From DATEJJ01 sp039649115 (GTDB lineage Bacteria; Actinomycetota; Actinomycetes; Mycobacteriales; Micromonosporaceae), in the NCBI GenBank assembly GCA_039649115.1, contig JBBWZQ010000184.1, forward strand, positions 1-6,795: a stretch of 6,795 nt of DNA, written 5' to 3'. The position numbers and the translations under genes were made by a program. Under the pieces are notes generated by a model, which saw only the letters and a program-made list of their open reading frames with translations, made no database searches and had not been told where the DNA came from. Below are positions 1 through 6,256 of this stretch, one piece after another (positions within the stretch are counted from its first letter, which is position 1; each line of letters starts with the position of its first letter).

Positions 1-21
1 GCCCGGCTGCGCGAGCCGGGC
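1..21 (-). terminator. Stem-loop downstream of the sugar-binding lipoprotein gene
   Basis: A perfect 8-bp inverted repeat (GCCCGGCT, loop GCGCG, AGCCGGGC) starts about 56 bases beyond the stop of the minus-strand lipoprotein gene. A weaker stem with one bulge (GGGTG.CC / GGCCACCC on the plus strand) lies between them at about 49-67. The window ends at base 1, so any U-tract on the minus transcript cannot be seen. It may be a terminator. It may instead be an mRNA-stabilising stem between the binding-protein gene and permease genes, a common arrangement in sugar ABC operons. Confidence 0.5.
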
Positions 22-76
22 CGCGACGCTAGAGGTGGTGAAATCAGGGGTGCCGGCTAGGCCACCCGGTGCCCTG

Positions 77-1438
77 TCAGGACGGCCACGAGGCGTCGAT
101 GTTCTTCGCCACCGTCTGGACCGACTCGCCCGAGCCGAACAGCGCGGTGAACTCCTTCCACTCCGAACCGGCGCCGACCGCCGCCGGCATCAGGTCCGAC
201 GCGTCGAACCGGAAGGTGGCGTTGGGGTCGGTCAGGTACTTCGCGGAGATCTTGTCGATCGGGTCCGTGTAGGCGGCCGGGTCGACGCCCTGGTTCGCGG
301 AGACCCAACCGGGTGCGACCTTGACCCGGCTGGTCGCCCACTCGGCGGTGGACAGGTAGTTCTGCACCGCCTGGACCTCGGGCCGGTTGGCGAACGCGGT
401 CACGAACTCGCCGCCGCCCTCGACCGGGGTGTTCACGGAGGTGCCGATCGGCGGCAGGTAGAAGGCGAAGACGTCGCCGTCCTCGGCCACGTTCGTGCCC
501 TTCGCCCACTGCGCCTCGTAGAACGACGCCTGCTGCAGCATGAAGCAGTTGCCCTTCAGGATCGGCGTGCCCGCCGCCTGGAAGGTGGTGGTGGCGATCG
601 TCTTGACGTTACCGAAGCCGCCGTTGACGTACTTCGGGTTCAGCATCCAGCCCTGCAGGGTCTGCAGCGCCTGGATGATCTGCGGGTCGCTGAACTTGAT
701 GTCATGGCTGACCCACTTGTCGTACACGTCGCCGCCGCCCTGACGAAGGACGATCTCCTCCAGCCAGTCCGTCGCCGGCCAGCCGGTCGCGGTGCCCGAG
801 CCGATACCGCCGCACCACGGCTTCTTGCCCGTCGCGGCGATCTTGTCGCTCAGCGTCATCATGTCGGCCCAGGTGGTCGGAACCGTGTACCCGGCCGCCT
901 TGAACGCCTTCGGCGAGTACCACACCAGCGACTTGAAGTTCGCGCTCATCGGCGCGGCGTAGAAGGTGCCGTTGACGGAGCCGTAGTCCTTCCAGACCTT
1001 GCTCCACTTTTCCTCATTGGTGACGGTCTGGGCGGGCGGCTTGGCCACCTTGCCGGTCTTGACCATCTTCTGCAGCAGACCCGGCTGGGGGATGACCGCG
1101 ATGTCCGGCGCGTTGCCGCCGGCCACCCGTACCGGCAGCTGGGACTCGAAGTCGTTGGCGCCGACGTACGAGATCGTGATGCCGGTACACGAGCTGAACT
1201 CGGCCCATGACTTCTGCAGGGAGTCGGACTCCGGGCTGATGATCGACGCCAGCATGCTCACGGTCTTGCCGGAGTGCCCGGCGTACGCCTGGTACTTCGC
1301 GCAGTCGCCGGTCAGCGTCGGTGCCGCCTGCGCACCCCCGGTGCTGTTGTTCGAGCTGTTGGAGCAGGCGCCCAGCGTCACCACCGCCATGGCCGGCGCC
1401 AGCAGCGCGACCGCCCGGCGGGTCAGACGGGCGGTCAT
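77..1438 (-). CDS. Sugar ABC transporter solute-binding lipoprotein (AglE-like, alpha-glucoside type)
   Basis: This 453-residue protein is the extracytoplasmic solute receptor of an ABC sugar importer. Residues 1-25 form a lipoprotein signal peptide: basic n-region with an Arg pair at 7-8, hydrophobic core, and lipobox L22-G-A-C25. Cys25 would be lipidated, followed by a Ser/Asn-rich tether. The rest has the length and pattern of the family-1 extracellular solute-binding proteins (COG1653). The stretch at 207-225 (PWC...SG.ATGWPATDW) is the signature I associate with AglE-type alpha-glucoside binders. Cys46/Cys84 and Cys209/Cys298 could form disulfides. The ATG at 1438 is the only start in frame after a TAA, and it gives a perfect signal peptide. 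Its own ribosome site is weak; an upstream 11-codon ORF overlaps it by ATGA. No permease or ATPase is visible; permeases may lie off the left edge. The substrate could be an alpha-glucoside or another oligosaccharide. Confidence 0.93.
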   Translation of the reverse strand: MTARLTRRAVALLAPAMAVVTLGACSNSSNNSTGGAQAAPTLTGDCAKYQAYAGHSGKTVSMLASIISPESDSLQKSWAEFSSCTGITISYVGANDFESQLPVRVAGGNAPDIAVIPQPGLLQKMVKTGKVAKPPAQTVTNEEKWSKVWKDYGSVNGTFYAAPMSANFKSLVWYSPKAFKAAGYTVPTTWADMMTLSDKIAATGKKPWCGGIGSGTATGWPATDWLEEIVLRQGGGDVYDKWVSHDIKFSDPQIIQALQTLQGWMLNPKYVNGGFGNVKTIATTTFQAAGTPILKGNCFMLQQASFYEAQWAKGTNVAEDGDVFAFYLPPIGTSVNTPVEGGGEFVTAFANRPEVQAVQNYLSTAEWATSRVKVAPGWVSANQGVDPAAYTDPIDKISAKYLTDPNATFRFDASDLMPAAVGAGSEWKEFTALFGSGESVQTVAKNIDASWPS

Positions 1439-1470
1439 CGCGGGCCGCCCGGAGAATTATCGAAGTGCAT
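1435..1470 (-). CDS. Putative 11-codon leader ORF coupled to the lipoprotein gene
   Basis: On the minus strand an ATG at 1470 opens MHFDNSPGGPR and stops at TGA 1437-1435. That stop overlaps the lipoprotein ATG (1438-1436) as ATGA. The ORF has the strongest ribosome site in the region: GAGGAGG at 1482-1476, five bases before its ATG. The lipoprotein start itself has only a poor GGGCGG-like site. This suggests ribosomes load on the leader and pass to the lipoprotein start by termination-reinitiation. The peptide has no recognisable domain. Upstream of 1470 the same frame stays open to a GTG near 1548, but codon use there is not coding-like, so I favour the short form. An alternative is that one base is missing or extra here and the lipoprotein really begins at 1470. 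Confidence 0.5.
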   Translation of the reverse strand: MHFDNSPGGPR

Positions 1471-1475
1471 CAATG

Positions 1476-1482
1476 CCTCCTC
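1476..1482 (-). promoter_or_regulatory. Strong Shine-Dalgarno for the leader ORF
   Basis: GAGGAGG on the minus strand is five bases from the ATG at 1470. It is 37 bases from the lipoprotein ATG at 1438, too far to serve that start directly. This spacing is the main reason for proposing a translated leader. Confidence 0.6.
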
Positions 1483-1571
1483 GGTAGTTGAACGGTCCGG
1501 TGACACATGTCCCAAGACCGCGCTTTGTCCGAAAAGGGAGCTTCTCACTGCCGGTCCCCTCTCGGTAGTAC

Positions 1572-1591
1572 TGGTGGGAGCGATCCCACCA
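1572..1591. promoter_or_regulatory. CebR-like LacI-family operator
   Basis: Arms TGGTGGGA and TCCCACCA (1572-1579 and 1584-1591) are perfectly complementary across a GCGA centre. The core at 1575-1588, TGGGAGCGATCCCA, differs by one base from the CebR operator known in Streptomyces (TGGGAGCGCTCCCA). CebR is a LacI-family repressor of cello-oligosaccharide uptake and cellulase genes. The site lies about 135-150 bases upstream of the lipoprotein gene and 165 upstream of the divergent gene. Repression relieved by an oligosaccharide is the expected mode. The regulator gene is not in the window, so whether the true regulator is a CebR orthologue or another LacI-family protein is open. Confidence 0.75.
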
Positions 1592-1626
1592 TAGAATCTG
1601 TGCGTCGCGTCACCTCGGCGCTACTA

Positions 1627-1640
1627 TGCAAGCGCTTGCA
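1627..1640. promoter_or_regulatory. Second LacI-family-type palindrome
   Basis: TGCAAGCGCTTGCA is a perfect 14-bp palindrome with the central CG pair typical of LacI-family operators. Its arms differ from the CebR-like site, so it may bind a different repressor (MalR/AglR-type sites have GCAAG-like arms) or be a lower-affinity site for the same one. Its centre is 52 bp from the centre of the first operator, close to five helical turns, so proteins on both would lie on the same DNA face. Confidence 0.7.
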
Positions 1641-1757
1641 GTCGCTCCTGTCCAGAGTTTCGGACGGATCAACGCGATAACGATTCGGTCACCGGACGAG
1701 TACATCGAAGAACGCTGTTGTCGTTGTGTCATCGCGAAAAATGGGTACAAGGCCCAC

Positions 1758-2507
1758 ATGACGACGGTGCACCGCCCGCCGGCCCAGCGCCGGACCGGGC
1801 CCCTGGACGACCGGCAGTGGATCCTCCTGGGAACCGCCTGTGTCGCGGCCGTCCTGCTGCTGGCCGCGATGGCCGCGGTCGCGCTGCGACTCAACCGGGC
1901 CGACGCCCACGAGGTCACCGGGGCGCTCGGTGGGCGGCGTGAGGCGCGGTTCGAGATGGCCAGCGGCGTCGAGGCGATGACGGTACGCGTCAGCGACCTG
2001 GGCGACCGCCTCTACCGGATCTCCACGCCCACCGGCCGGGCACCGGTACCGCACGTCACCGACCACGACAACGTCGTGCAGCTCCGGCTCACCGGCGGTG
2101 GCGGCGGGTCCAGCGTCGAGGTGCGGCTCAGTTCCCGGGTGCGGTGGGCGGTGCGGGTCGCGGTCGGGCTCGCGCAGACCACCGTCAACCTGACCGGCGG
2201 CACGGTGTCTGCCGTGGAGTTCGCCGCGGGCGTGGGTATGGCGGACCTGACGCTGCCGGTACCGTCCGGCACGGTGCCGGTGCGCATCGGCGCGGGGGCC
2301 AACCAGTTCACCGTGCACCTGCGCCCCGGCGTCGCCGCCCAGGTACGGGTGCGGTCCGGGGTCGGCAACCTCACCCTGGACGGGACCAGCCGCTCGGGCG
2401 TGTCGGGCGGCGCGGTGTACCCGCTAGGTGGGTACGCGAGCGCGCGCGACCGGTACGACATCGATCTGGCGACCGGGGTCGCGGCACTGGTGGTGCGCCG
2501 GGACTGA
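1758..2507 (+). CDS. Single-pass membrane protein with toastrack-like beta domain, function unknown
   Basis: This is a 249-residue protein with a cytoplasmic, Pro/Arg-rich N-terminus. One transmembrane helix spans about residues 21-43 and is followed by RLNR. The rest is an extracytoplasmic, Gly/Val/Thr-rich domain of short repeated beta strands: VRIGAG.NQFTVHL, then VRVRSGVGNLTLDG near the C-terminus. The pattern recalls the toastrack/LiaF-C and DUF4097-type beta folds found in bacterial membrane-linked proteins; this is fold-level resemblance only, and no enzymatic motif is seen. The ATG at 1758 is chosen because it precedes the membrane anchor and has a modest AAGG five bases upstream. The frame is open back to an ATG at 1626, but that ATG lies inside the palindromic operator and the extra 44 residues look non-coding. 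The gene is divergent from the lipoprotein and convergent with the next gene, 5 bp away. Confidence 0.85.
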   Translation: MTTVHRPPAQRRTGPLDDRQWILLGTACVAAVLLLAAMAAVALRLNRADAHEVTGALGGRREARFEMASGVEAMTVRVSDLGDRLYRISTPTGRAPVPHVTDHDNVVQLRLTGGGGGSSVEVRLSSRVRWAVRVAVGLAQTTVNLTGGTVSAVEFAAGVGMADLTLPVPSGTVPVRIGAGANQFTVHLRPGVAAQVRVRSGVGNLTLDGTSRSGVSGGAVYPLGGYASARDRYDIDLATGVAALVVRRD

Positions 2508-2524
2508 GCCGCCTACCCGGCGGC
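2508..2524. terminator. Shared hairpin between convergent genes
   Basis: GCCGCC, loop TACCC, GGCGGC forms a perfect 6-bp stem that begins immediately after the TGA of the plus-strand gene. It contains the TAG of the minus-strand gene (2515-2513) in the loop edge. It lies in the only gap between the two convergent genes and could act on both transcripts. No U-tract follows on either strand, as is common in high-GC actinobacteria. Confidence 0.45.
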
Positions 2525-3190
2525 GCGGTCCTCGATCTCCCAGGCGTGGTCCAGCGCGTGCCACGCCACGCGCGCCGCGGCGTAGCGCGGCGGCCATCCC
2601 CGGGGCGCCAGCGGCGACCCGTCGCTGGCGCCGCGCAGCGCGTCGGCGATCAGTTCCCGCGGGCCGACGGCGCCGGCCAGGTCGGTCGCGGCGGGGAACT
2701 TCAGGCCCAGCTTGCGCGCGTAGCCGGACTCGGCGCCGAGCACGTGCTCCACGATCTTGTCCCGGTCGCGGCCACCGCCCCGGGGTCCCTTGCGCAGTTC
2801 GGCCGGGGCCGCGGCGACCACGCGGTCGAAGACGACCCAGGCGGCCTGCAGCAGGGCCGCCCGGCGGCGGGCCTGTGCGGCGGTCAACGGCTCACGGTCG
2901 CGCTTGGCGACCTGCCCCGGCGCGCCGAAGTCGGTGGAGCCGTCGCCCGGCAGCCGCTCGACGACCGTCAGGTCGTCCGCGAGGCCTGGCCGGAAGGCGA
3001 TCTTCGCCGCGGCCGCGACGAGTGCGTAGCGCGGCGCGGCATCGGCCAGCGCGGCGAGCGCGGCCTCCGCACCCTTGCCGGAGCGGCACCAGCCGGGCCA
3101 GTCGAGGGCGGTCGCGAAAACTCTTCGGGTACCCACTTCCAAAGCGACATCCACACCCCACATTGTCGCGGACGAGGTGGGGCCGGTCAC
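2513..3190 (-). CDS. DinB-like protein with HicB-like N-terminus, function unknown
   Basis: The longest form is 225 residues. Residues about 14-55 resemble a HicB/UPF0150-type fold: a short strand pair, then RVFATALDWPGWCRSGKG and an Ala-rich helix. After a middle section, residues about 103-222 look like a DinB/YfiT-type helical bundle: a helix with His149 (IVEHVLGAE), and a last helix with H211-ALD-H215 in WHALDHAWEIEDR. These three His fit the DinB metal-binding triad. DinB-like proteins include thiol-dependent transferases, but this subfamily has no role I can name. Start choice is open. The GTG at 3190 has GGGGAGG only two bases upstream and lies inside a 12-bp hairpin. The ATG at 3163 (residue 10, MWGVDVALEVG) lies just beyond the hairpin but has no clear ribosome site. 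The gene lies 99 bases after the xyloglucanase gene on the same strand and may receive read-through. Confidence 0.8.
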   Translation of the reverse strand: MTGPTSSATMWGVDVALEVGTRRVFATALDWPGWCRSGKGAEAALAALADAAPRYALVAAAAKIAFRPGLADDLTVVERLPGDGSTDFGAPGQVAKRDREPLTAAQARRRAALLQAAWVVFDRVVAAAPAELRKGPRGGGRDRDKIVEHVLGAESGYARKLGLKFPAATDLAGAVGPRELIADALRGASDGSPLAPRGWPPRYAAARVAWHALDHAWEIEDRAAG

Positions 3191-3211
3191 GTCCTCCCCG
3201 TGACCGGCCCC
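3179..3211 (-). promoter_or_regulatory. 12-bp perfect inverted repeat over the DinB-like gene start
   Basis: GGGGCCGGTCAC (3179-3190) and GTGACCGGCCCC (3200-3211) are exact reverse complements separated by 9 bases. In the minus-strand transcript the loop is GGGGAGGAC, a Shine-Dalgarno-like sequence, and the GTG start at 3190 opens the 3' arm. The structure could sequester the start codon. It could instead be a terminator for the xyloglucanase transcript, in which case the real start is the ATG at 3163. No U-tract follows on the minus strand. Confidence 0.65.
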
Positions 3212-3250
3212 GTCACCGTCACTGCCCAGGGCGAGCGCAGCCGCAGCCGG

Positions 3251-3285
3251 GGTGTGGCGCAGGCGGGCACGCCCCAGGCCACACC
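3251..3285 (-). terminator. Terminator-like stem-loop after the xyloglucanase gene
   Basis: An 8-bp perfect stem (GGTGTGGC 3251-3258, GCCACACC 3278-3285) starts four bases beyond the stop of the GH74 gene. Its 19-base loop contains a small inner stem GGCG/CGCC (3262-3273). No U-tract follows, consistent with the I-shaped hairpins common in actinobacteria. With the repeat at 3179-3211 it makes two tandem hairpins in the 97-base gene gap. Confidence 0.5.
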
Positions 3286-3289
3286 GCGG

Positions 3290-6043
3290 CTACCCGGCCG
3301 AGCAGGTGGTGTTGTTGAGAGTGAAGCTCGCCGGTTTCGCGTTGGTGGCGCTGTTCCAGCTGCTGAGGAAGCCGAACTCGGCCGTACCGCCGTTCGGCGC
3401 GAGCGTGCCGTTGTAGCTCACGTTGGTCGCGCTCACGTTCGCACCGCTCTGCGTGAACGTGCCGTTCCACAGCTGGCTGATCACCTGGCCGTTGGCGAAC
3501 GTCCAGTTGAGCGTCCAGCCGTTCACCGCGGTACCGCTGTTGTTGGTGATCTTCACAGCAGCCTGGAACCCACCCTGCCACTGGCCGGTCACCGTGTACG
3601 CGACCGTGCACCCGCCGGCCGGCGGAGGGCTGGTCGTCGGGGACACCGACGGGCTCGCCGACGGTGGCCGGGACGCGCTCGGGCTCGTGCTGGGATTCGG
3701 GCTCGCGCTCGTCCGGCTCGCGGAGGGCGACGGGCTCACCGACGGCGGGGTGGTGCTCACCCGGTCGCCGTAGATGATGCCCCGGCCGTTGGTGCCGATG
3801 TACACCCGACCGTAGACGCGGGGGTCACCGGTGATGGCGCCGCCGATGTTCCCGTACTGGTGCTGGTCGTCGTTGATCCGTACCCAGCTGCCCGCCGCGT
3901 CGTCGGAGCGGAACACGCCGGCGACGCCGCCGACCGTACCGACCATGTACAGCGCCGGGTACGTCTGCCCGGTGGCCGCCTTGCCGAAGCCGATGTTGAC
4001 GGACGAGTCCACACCGGACACCTGGGTGAAGGTGGCGCCGGAGTTCGTGGAGTGCCACAGGCCGCCGGTGCCGGTCAGCCAGATGTCGCCCTCGCGGCCG
4101 GCGACCGCCTTGAATGCCACGCCGGTGGTGGGCAGCCCGGTCGCGGCCGTGCTGAAGCTCTGGCCGCCGTTGGTGCTCACGTAGAACGTGCCGTTCGAGT
4201 ACGCGTAGAACTTCTGCGAGTTGACCCGGTCGGAACGCACCATCGCGTTGGCCGGTACGCCCGAGGACTGCGTCCACGTGTTGCCGAAGCCGACCGAGGA
4301 GACCACCTGGATGCCGGGGTCCCCCGGCGCCCAGACGAACCGGCTGCCGTCGGCCGAGGCGGCGATGGTGCCACCCTGGTTGACGCCGCCCGGCTCGGTG
4401 CCCTGGAACCAGTTGGCCCCGCCGTCGGTGGAGAACGCGGCGTGGCTGTCGTTCGGCCGGTCCGAGTCGGTGAAGTTGCCGGACCGCACCATGACGCTCG
4501 AGTTTGTCTCGGCGTAGTCCAGGCTGGTCGTGCTCGTGAAGCCCGGTGCGGTGAACATCATGGCCGGAACGGCGTCCAGGTTGGCGTGCCGGAAGCCGCC
4601 GATGTCACCCAGCGCGCTGACCAGGGGTACCCCGGTGGGCGGGCTGATCAGGTCCAGTACCGCGGTCTCCTCCAGGCCCTTGACGGCCGGCGTGATGGTG
4701 ATCGTGGTGCCGGCATCCCAGTTGGTCAGGTTGCTCGTGCCGTAGATGGTGGCACCGGTGCCGTACAGCATGTGGTTGGAGTTGAACGGGTCGATCTCCA
4801 CCGACTCGTTCATCCAGCCCAGCTTCGGGCTCGGTACGGGCGGTGCCGCCTGCGTGCCGAACGTCAGCCACGGCGTGGCCGAGACGTCCTGGGTGTACCG
4901 CAGGCTGCGGTCGGGATAGCTGGTCCAGTCCCAGATCCGGGTCCAGGTGGCGCCGGAGTCGGTGCTGCGGAAGAAGATCGCGTCCGGCCACCAGGACACC
5001 TGGGTCGCCACCATGAGGGTGCTCGGGTGCAGCTTGTCGATGGTCAGGCCGCTGTAGCCGAAGTAGTCGTCGGCGCTGCTGGACGGGATCGGGCTGACCT
5101 GTGTCCACACGCTGGTGGCGGTGTTGTACTTCCACACGTCACCCTTGACGCCGTCGTACGGGCCACCCGTGTCGCTGGTCGCGATGTACAGCAGGTGGTT
5201 GGTGGTGTCCAGGACGCCCTTGTGCGGCAGGTACCCGGTGGGCGCGCCGGCCAGCGCGGACCAGGTGGACCCGCCGTCGGTGCTGCGGTACACCGGGTTG
5301 TTCTTGTCCGCGACGCCCACGTAGATCGTCTGCGTGGTGCTGCCCGCGGTGCCGGTGGTCTTGTCGAAGGTGACCCACAGCACGCCCTGGTTGTCGCCCA
5401 GATACACGTCACCCGGACCCTGCACGTAGGTGCCGGGGTTCGGGAAGCCGGTCACCTGCGCCCAGGTGGCGCCGCCGTCGGTGCTGCGCCACAGGCCCCT
5501 GCCGCTCGGCGCGGCGAAGTACAGCACGTTGTCGTTGTTCGGGTCGACCGACAGCCGCTCGCCCTGGCCGCGGCCGGGCATGTTGCCGCCGAGCTTGAAC
5601 GGCAGCGCGGTGGTCTGCCAGGTCGCGCCCTGGTTGCCGGAGCGCAGGATGGCACCGTTGTTCGGGTCCCAGGCGTTGGTGTACATGCCGACCGCGGCCC
5701 ACACCTTGTTGGCGTTGGACGGGTCCGCGGCAACGCTCACCACGCCGTTGTAGCCCCAGTTGCTCTGGCCGACCCAGTCGAGGAGGGGCGTCCAGGAGCC
5801 GCTGCTCTGGCTCCAGCGGTACATGCCGCCGATGTCCGTGCGGGCGTAGATGAGGTTCTGCTGTGCCTGGCTGAAAATGATTCCGGGTACGAAACCGCCG
5901 CCGCCGATCTGCACGTTCTTGAAGGTGTATGGGTCGGAGGCCACCGCCGACGCGGGCGATGCCCCCAGCGCGATCGGTCCTACGATCGCCAGCGTGCCCG
6001 CGGCAACCGTTCCCGCAAGCACCGCGGCCAGATTTCTTCGCAT
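3290..6043 (-). CDS. Secreted xyloglucanase, GH74 with C-terminal CBM2
   Basis: This 917-residue secreted enzyme is predicted to cleave the beta-1,4-glucan backbone of xyloglucan by inversion. The signal peptide covers residues 1-33 (MRRN start, cut after SPASA). The GH74 module, about 37-762, is a double seven-bladed propeller. It shows repeated Asp-box-like turns of RSTDGGATW type at about 186-194, 253-261, 359-367 and 537-545, with degenerate copies at 134, 621, 663 and 712. Asp70 in ARTDIGGMYRW and Asp480 in LGDIGGF match the catalytic Asp pair of GH74. W351-W352 in SWWPD may be plus-subsite tryptophans linked to processivity. A Ser/Pro/Thr linker (about 763-810) leads to a complete CBM2 (811-917) with Cys812/Cys914 and likely binding aromatics W822, W859 and Y877. 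The ATG at 6043 is chosen for its signal peptide and AAAGGA eight bases upstream; the frame extends further but those residues look non-coding. Length is typical for actinobacterial GH74-CBM2 enzymes. Confidence 0.96.
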   Translation of the reverse strand: MRRNLAAVLAGTVAAGTLAIVGPIALGASPASAVASDPYTFKNVQIGGGGFVPGIIFSQAQQNLIYARTDIGGMYRWSQSSGSWTPLLDWVGQSNWGYNGVVSVAADPSNANKVWAAVGMYTNAWDPNNGAILRSGNQGATWQTTALPFKLGGNMPGRGQGERLSVDPNNDNVLYFAAPSGRGLWRSTDGGATWAQVTGFPNPGTYVQGPGDVYLGDNQGVLWVTFDKTTGTAGSTTQTIYVGVADKNNPVYRSTDGGSTWSALAGAPTGYLPHKGVLDTTNHLLYIATSDTGGPYDGVKGDVWKYNTATSVWTQVSPIPSSSADDYFGYSGLTIDKLHPSTLMVATQVSWWPDAIFFRSTDSGATWTRIWDWTSYPDRSLRYTQDVSATPWLTFGTQAAPPVPSPKLGWMNESVEIDPFNSNHMLYGTGATIYGTSNLTNWDAGTTITITPAVKGLEETAVLDLISPPTGVPLVSALGDIGGFRHANLDAVPAMMFTAPGFTSTTSLDYAETNSSVMVRSGNFTDSDRPNDSHAAFSTDGGANWFQGTEPGGVNQGGTIAASADGSRFVWAPGDPGIQVVSSVGFGNTWTQSSGVPANAMVRSDRVNSQKFYAYSNGTFYVSTNGGQSFSTAATGLPTTGVAFKAVAGREGDIWLTGTGGLWHSTNSGATFTQVSGVDSSVNIGFGKAATGQTYPALYMVGTVGGVAGVFRSDDAAGSWVRINDDQHQYGNIGGAITGDPRVYGRVYIGTNGRGIIYGDRVSTTPPSVSPSPSASRTSASPNPSTSPSASRPPSASPSVSPTTSPPPAGGCTVAYTVTGQWQGGFQAAVKITNNSGTAVNGWTLNWTFANGQVISQLWNGTFTQSGANVSATNVSYNGTLAPNGGTAEFGFLSSWNSATNAKPASFTLNNTTCSAG
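3610..3757 (-). repeat. Degenerate DNA repeats encoding the Ser/Pro linker
   Basis: The segment coding for the linker (residues about 763-810) is built from imperfect short repeats. The clearest pair is 3648-3667 and 3729-3748, which match at 18 of 20 bases and encode SPSVSP-like units. Linkers of this kind often vary in length between relatives through slippage. Confidence 0.6.
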
Positions 6044-6051
6044 GTACGGCT

Positions 6052-6057
6052 TCCTTT
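6052..6057 (-). promoter_or_regulatory. Ribosome binding site of the xyloglucanase gene
   Basis: AAAGGA on the minus strand, eight bases before the ATG at 6043. It sets that ATG as the start, in agreement with the signal peptide that begins there. Confidence 0.75.
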
Positions 6058-6256
6058 CGCCGTCTGAGGGACGGAGCCGCCATACACGATCAGCCGGGAT
6101 CTGGCGAACGTACTGGAGCCGGCTGGCAAGCGTCGCGGCTGTGCCAGACCGCCGTCCGCCGCGCGAGCGCGTGCATGAGCGACAACATGTCTGAGCGGAG
6201 CTGCCCGATGCTCCAACGCCGATCCCGAGCAGAGGTTCACATACAACAGAACTGAG

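Larger units (their letters stand above)
1439..1757. other. Divergent intergenic regulatory region
   Basis: These 319 bases separate the lipoprotein gene (minus) from the membrane-protein gene (plus) and are visibly less GC-rich than the flanking genes. From left to right they hold the leader ORF and its ribosome site, a CebR-like operator at 1572-1591 and a second LacI-type palindrome at 1627-1640. A 9-bp direct repeat CTCGGTAGT occurs at 1480-1488 and 1561-1569. No convincing -35/-10 pair was found on either strand. A plus-strand TAGAAT at 1592-1597 and a minus-strand TATGGT at 1593-1588 resemble actinobacterial -10 boxes and abut or overlap the first operator, but neither has a matching -35. 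Bases 1641-1757 show no further structure. Confidence 0.7.

Noticed and set aside
35..1210. A 391-codon plus-strand frame opposite the lipoprotein gene
   Set aside because: The translation is Arg-rich, low in complexity and matches nothing; the minus strand encodes an unmistakable solute-binding protein with a lipobox.
1500..1548. A longer 37-codon leader ORF from a GTG near 1548 running into the 11-codon ORF
   Set aside because: The frame is open, but codon use is not like the neighbouring genes. The much better ribosome site is at the internal ATG (1470).
1626..1757. A 44-residue N-terminal extension of the membrane protein
   Set aside because: Its ATG overlaps the LacI-type palindrome, the codons are not GC3-biased, and it would add a Cys-rich stretch before a normal membrane-protein N-terminus.
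2513..3190. A HicAB toxin-antitoxin module
   Set aside because: Only a HicB-like N-terminal stretch is seen, fused to another domain. No HicA-like small dsRNA-binding toxin frame lies on either side.
3610..3757. Repeats in the linker region as a CRISPR or mobile-element signature
   Set aside because: The repeats are short, degenerate and in frame with a Ser/Pro linker, which fully explains them.
2144..6067. A 1307-codon open frame on the plus strand, antisense to three genes
   Set aside because: It lies opposite the xyloglucanase and DinB-like genes and overlaps the membrane-protein gene. Its translation is Arg/Gly/Ala-rich with no domain, and long antisense frames are expected opposite GC-biased genes. 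The sense frames have clear protein families.
6126..6132. GCAAGCG as a LacI-type operator upstream of the xyloglucanase
   Set aside because: Only one half-site is present; the other half reads TCGCGG-like rather than CTTGC, so it is not palindromic.
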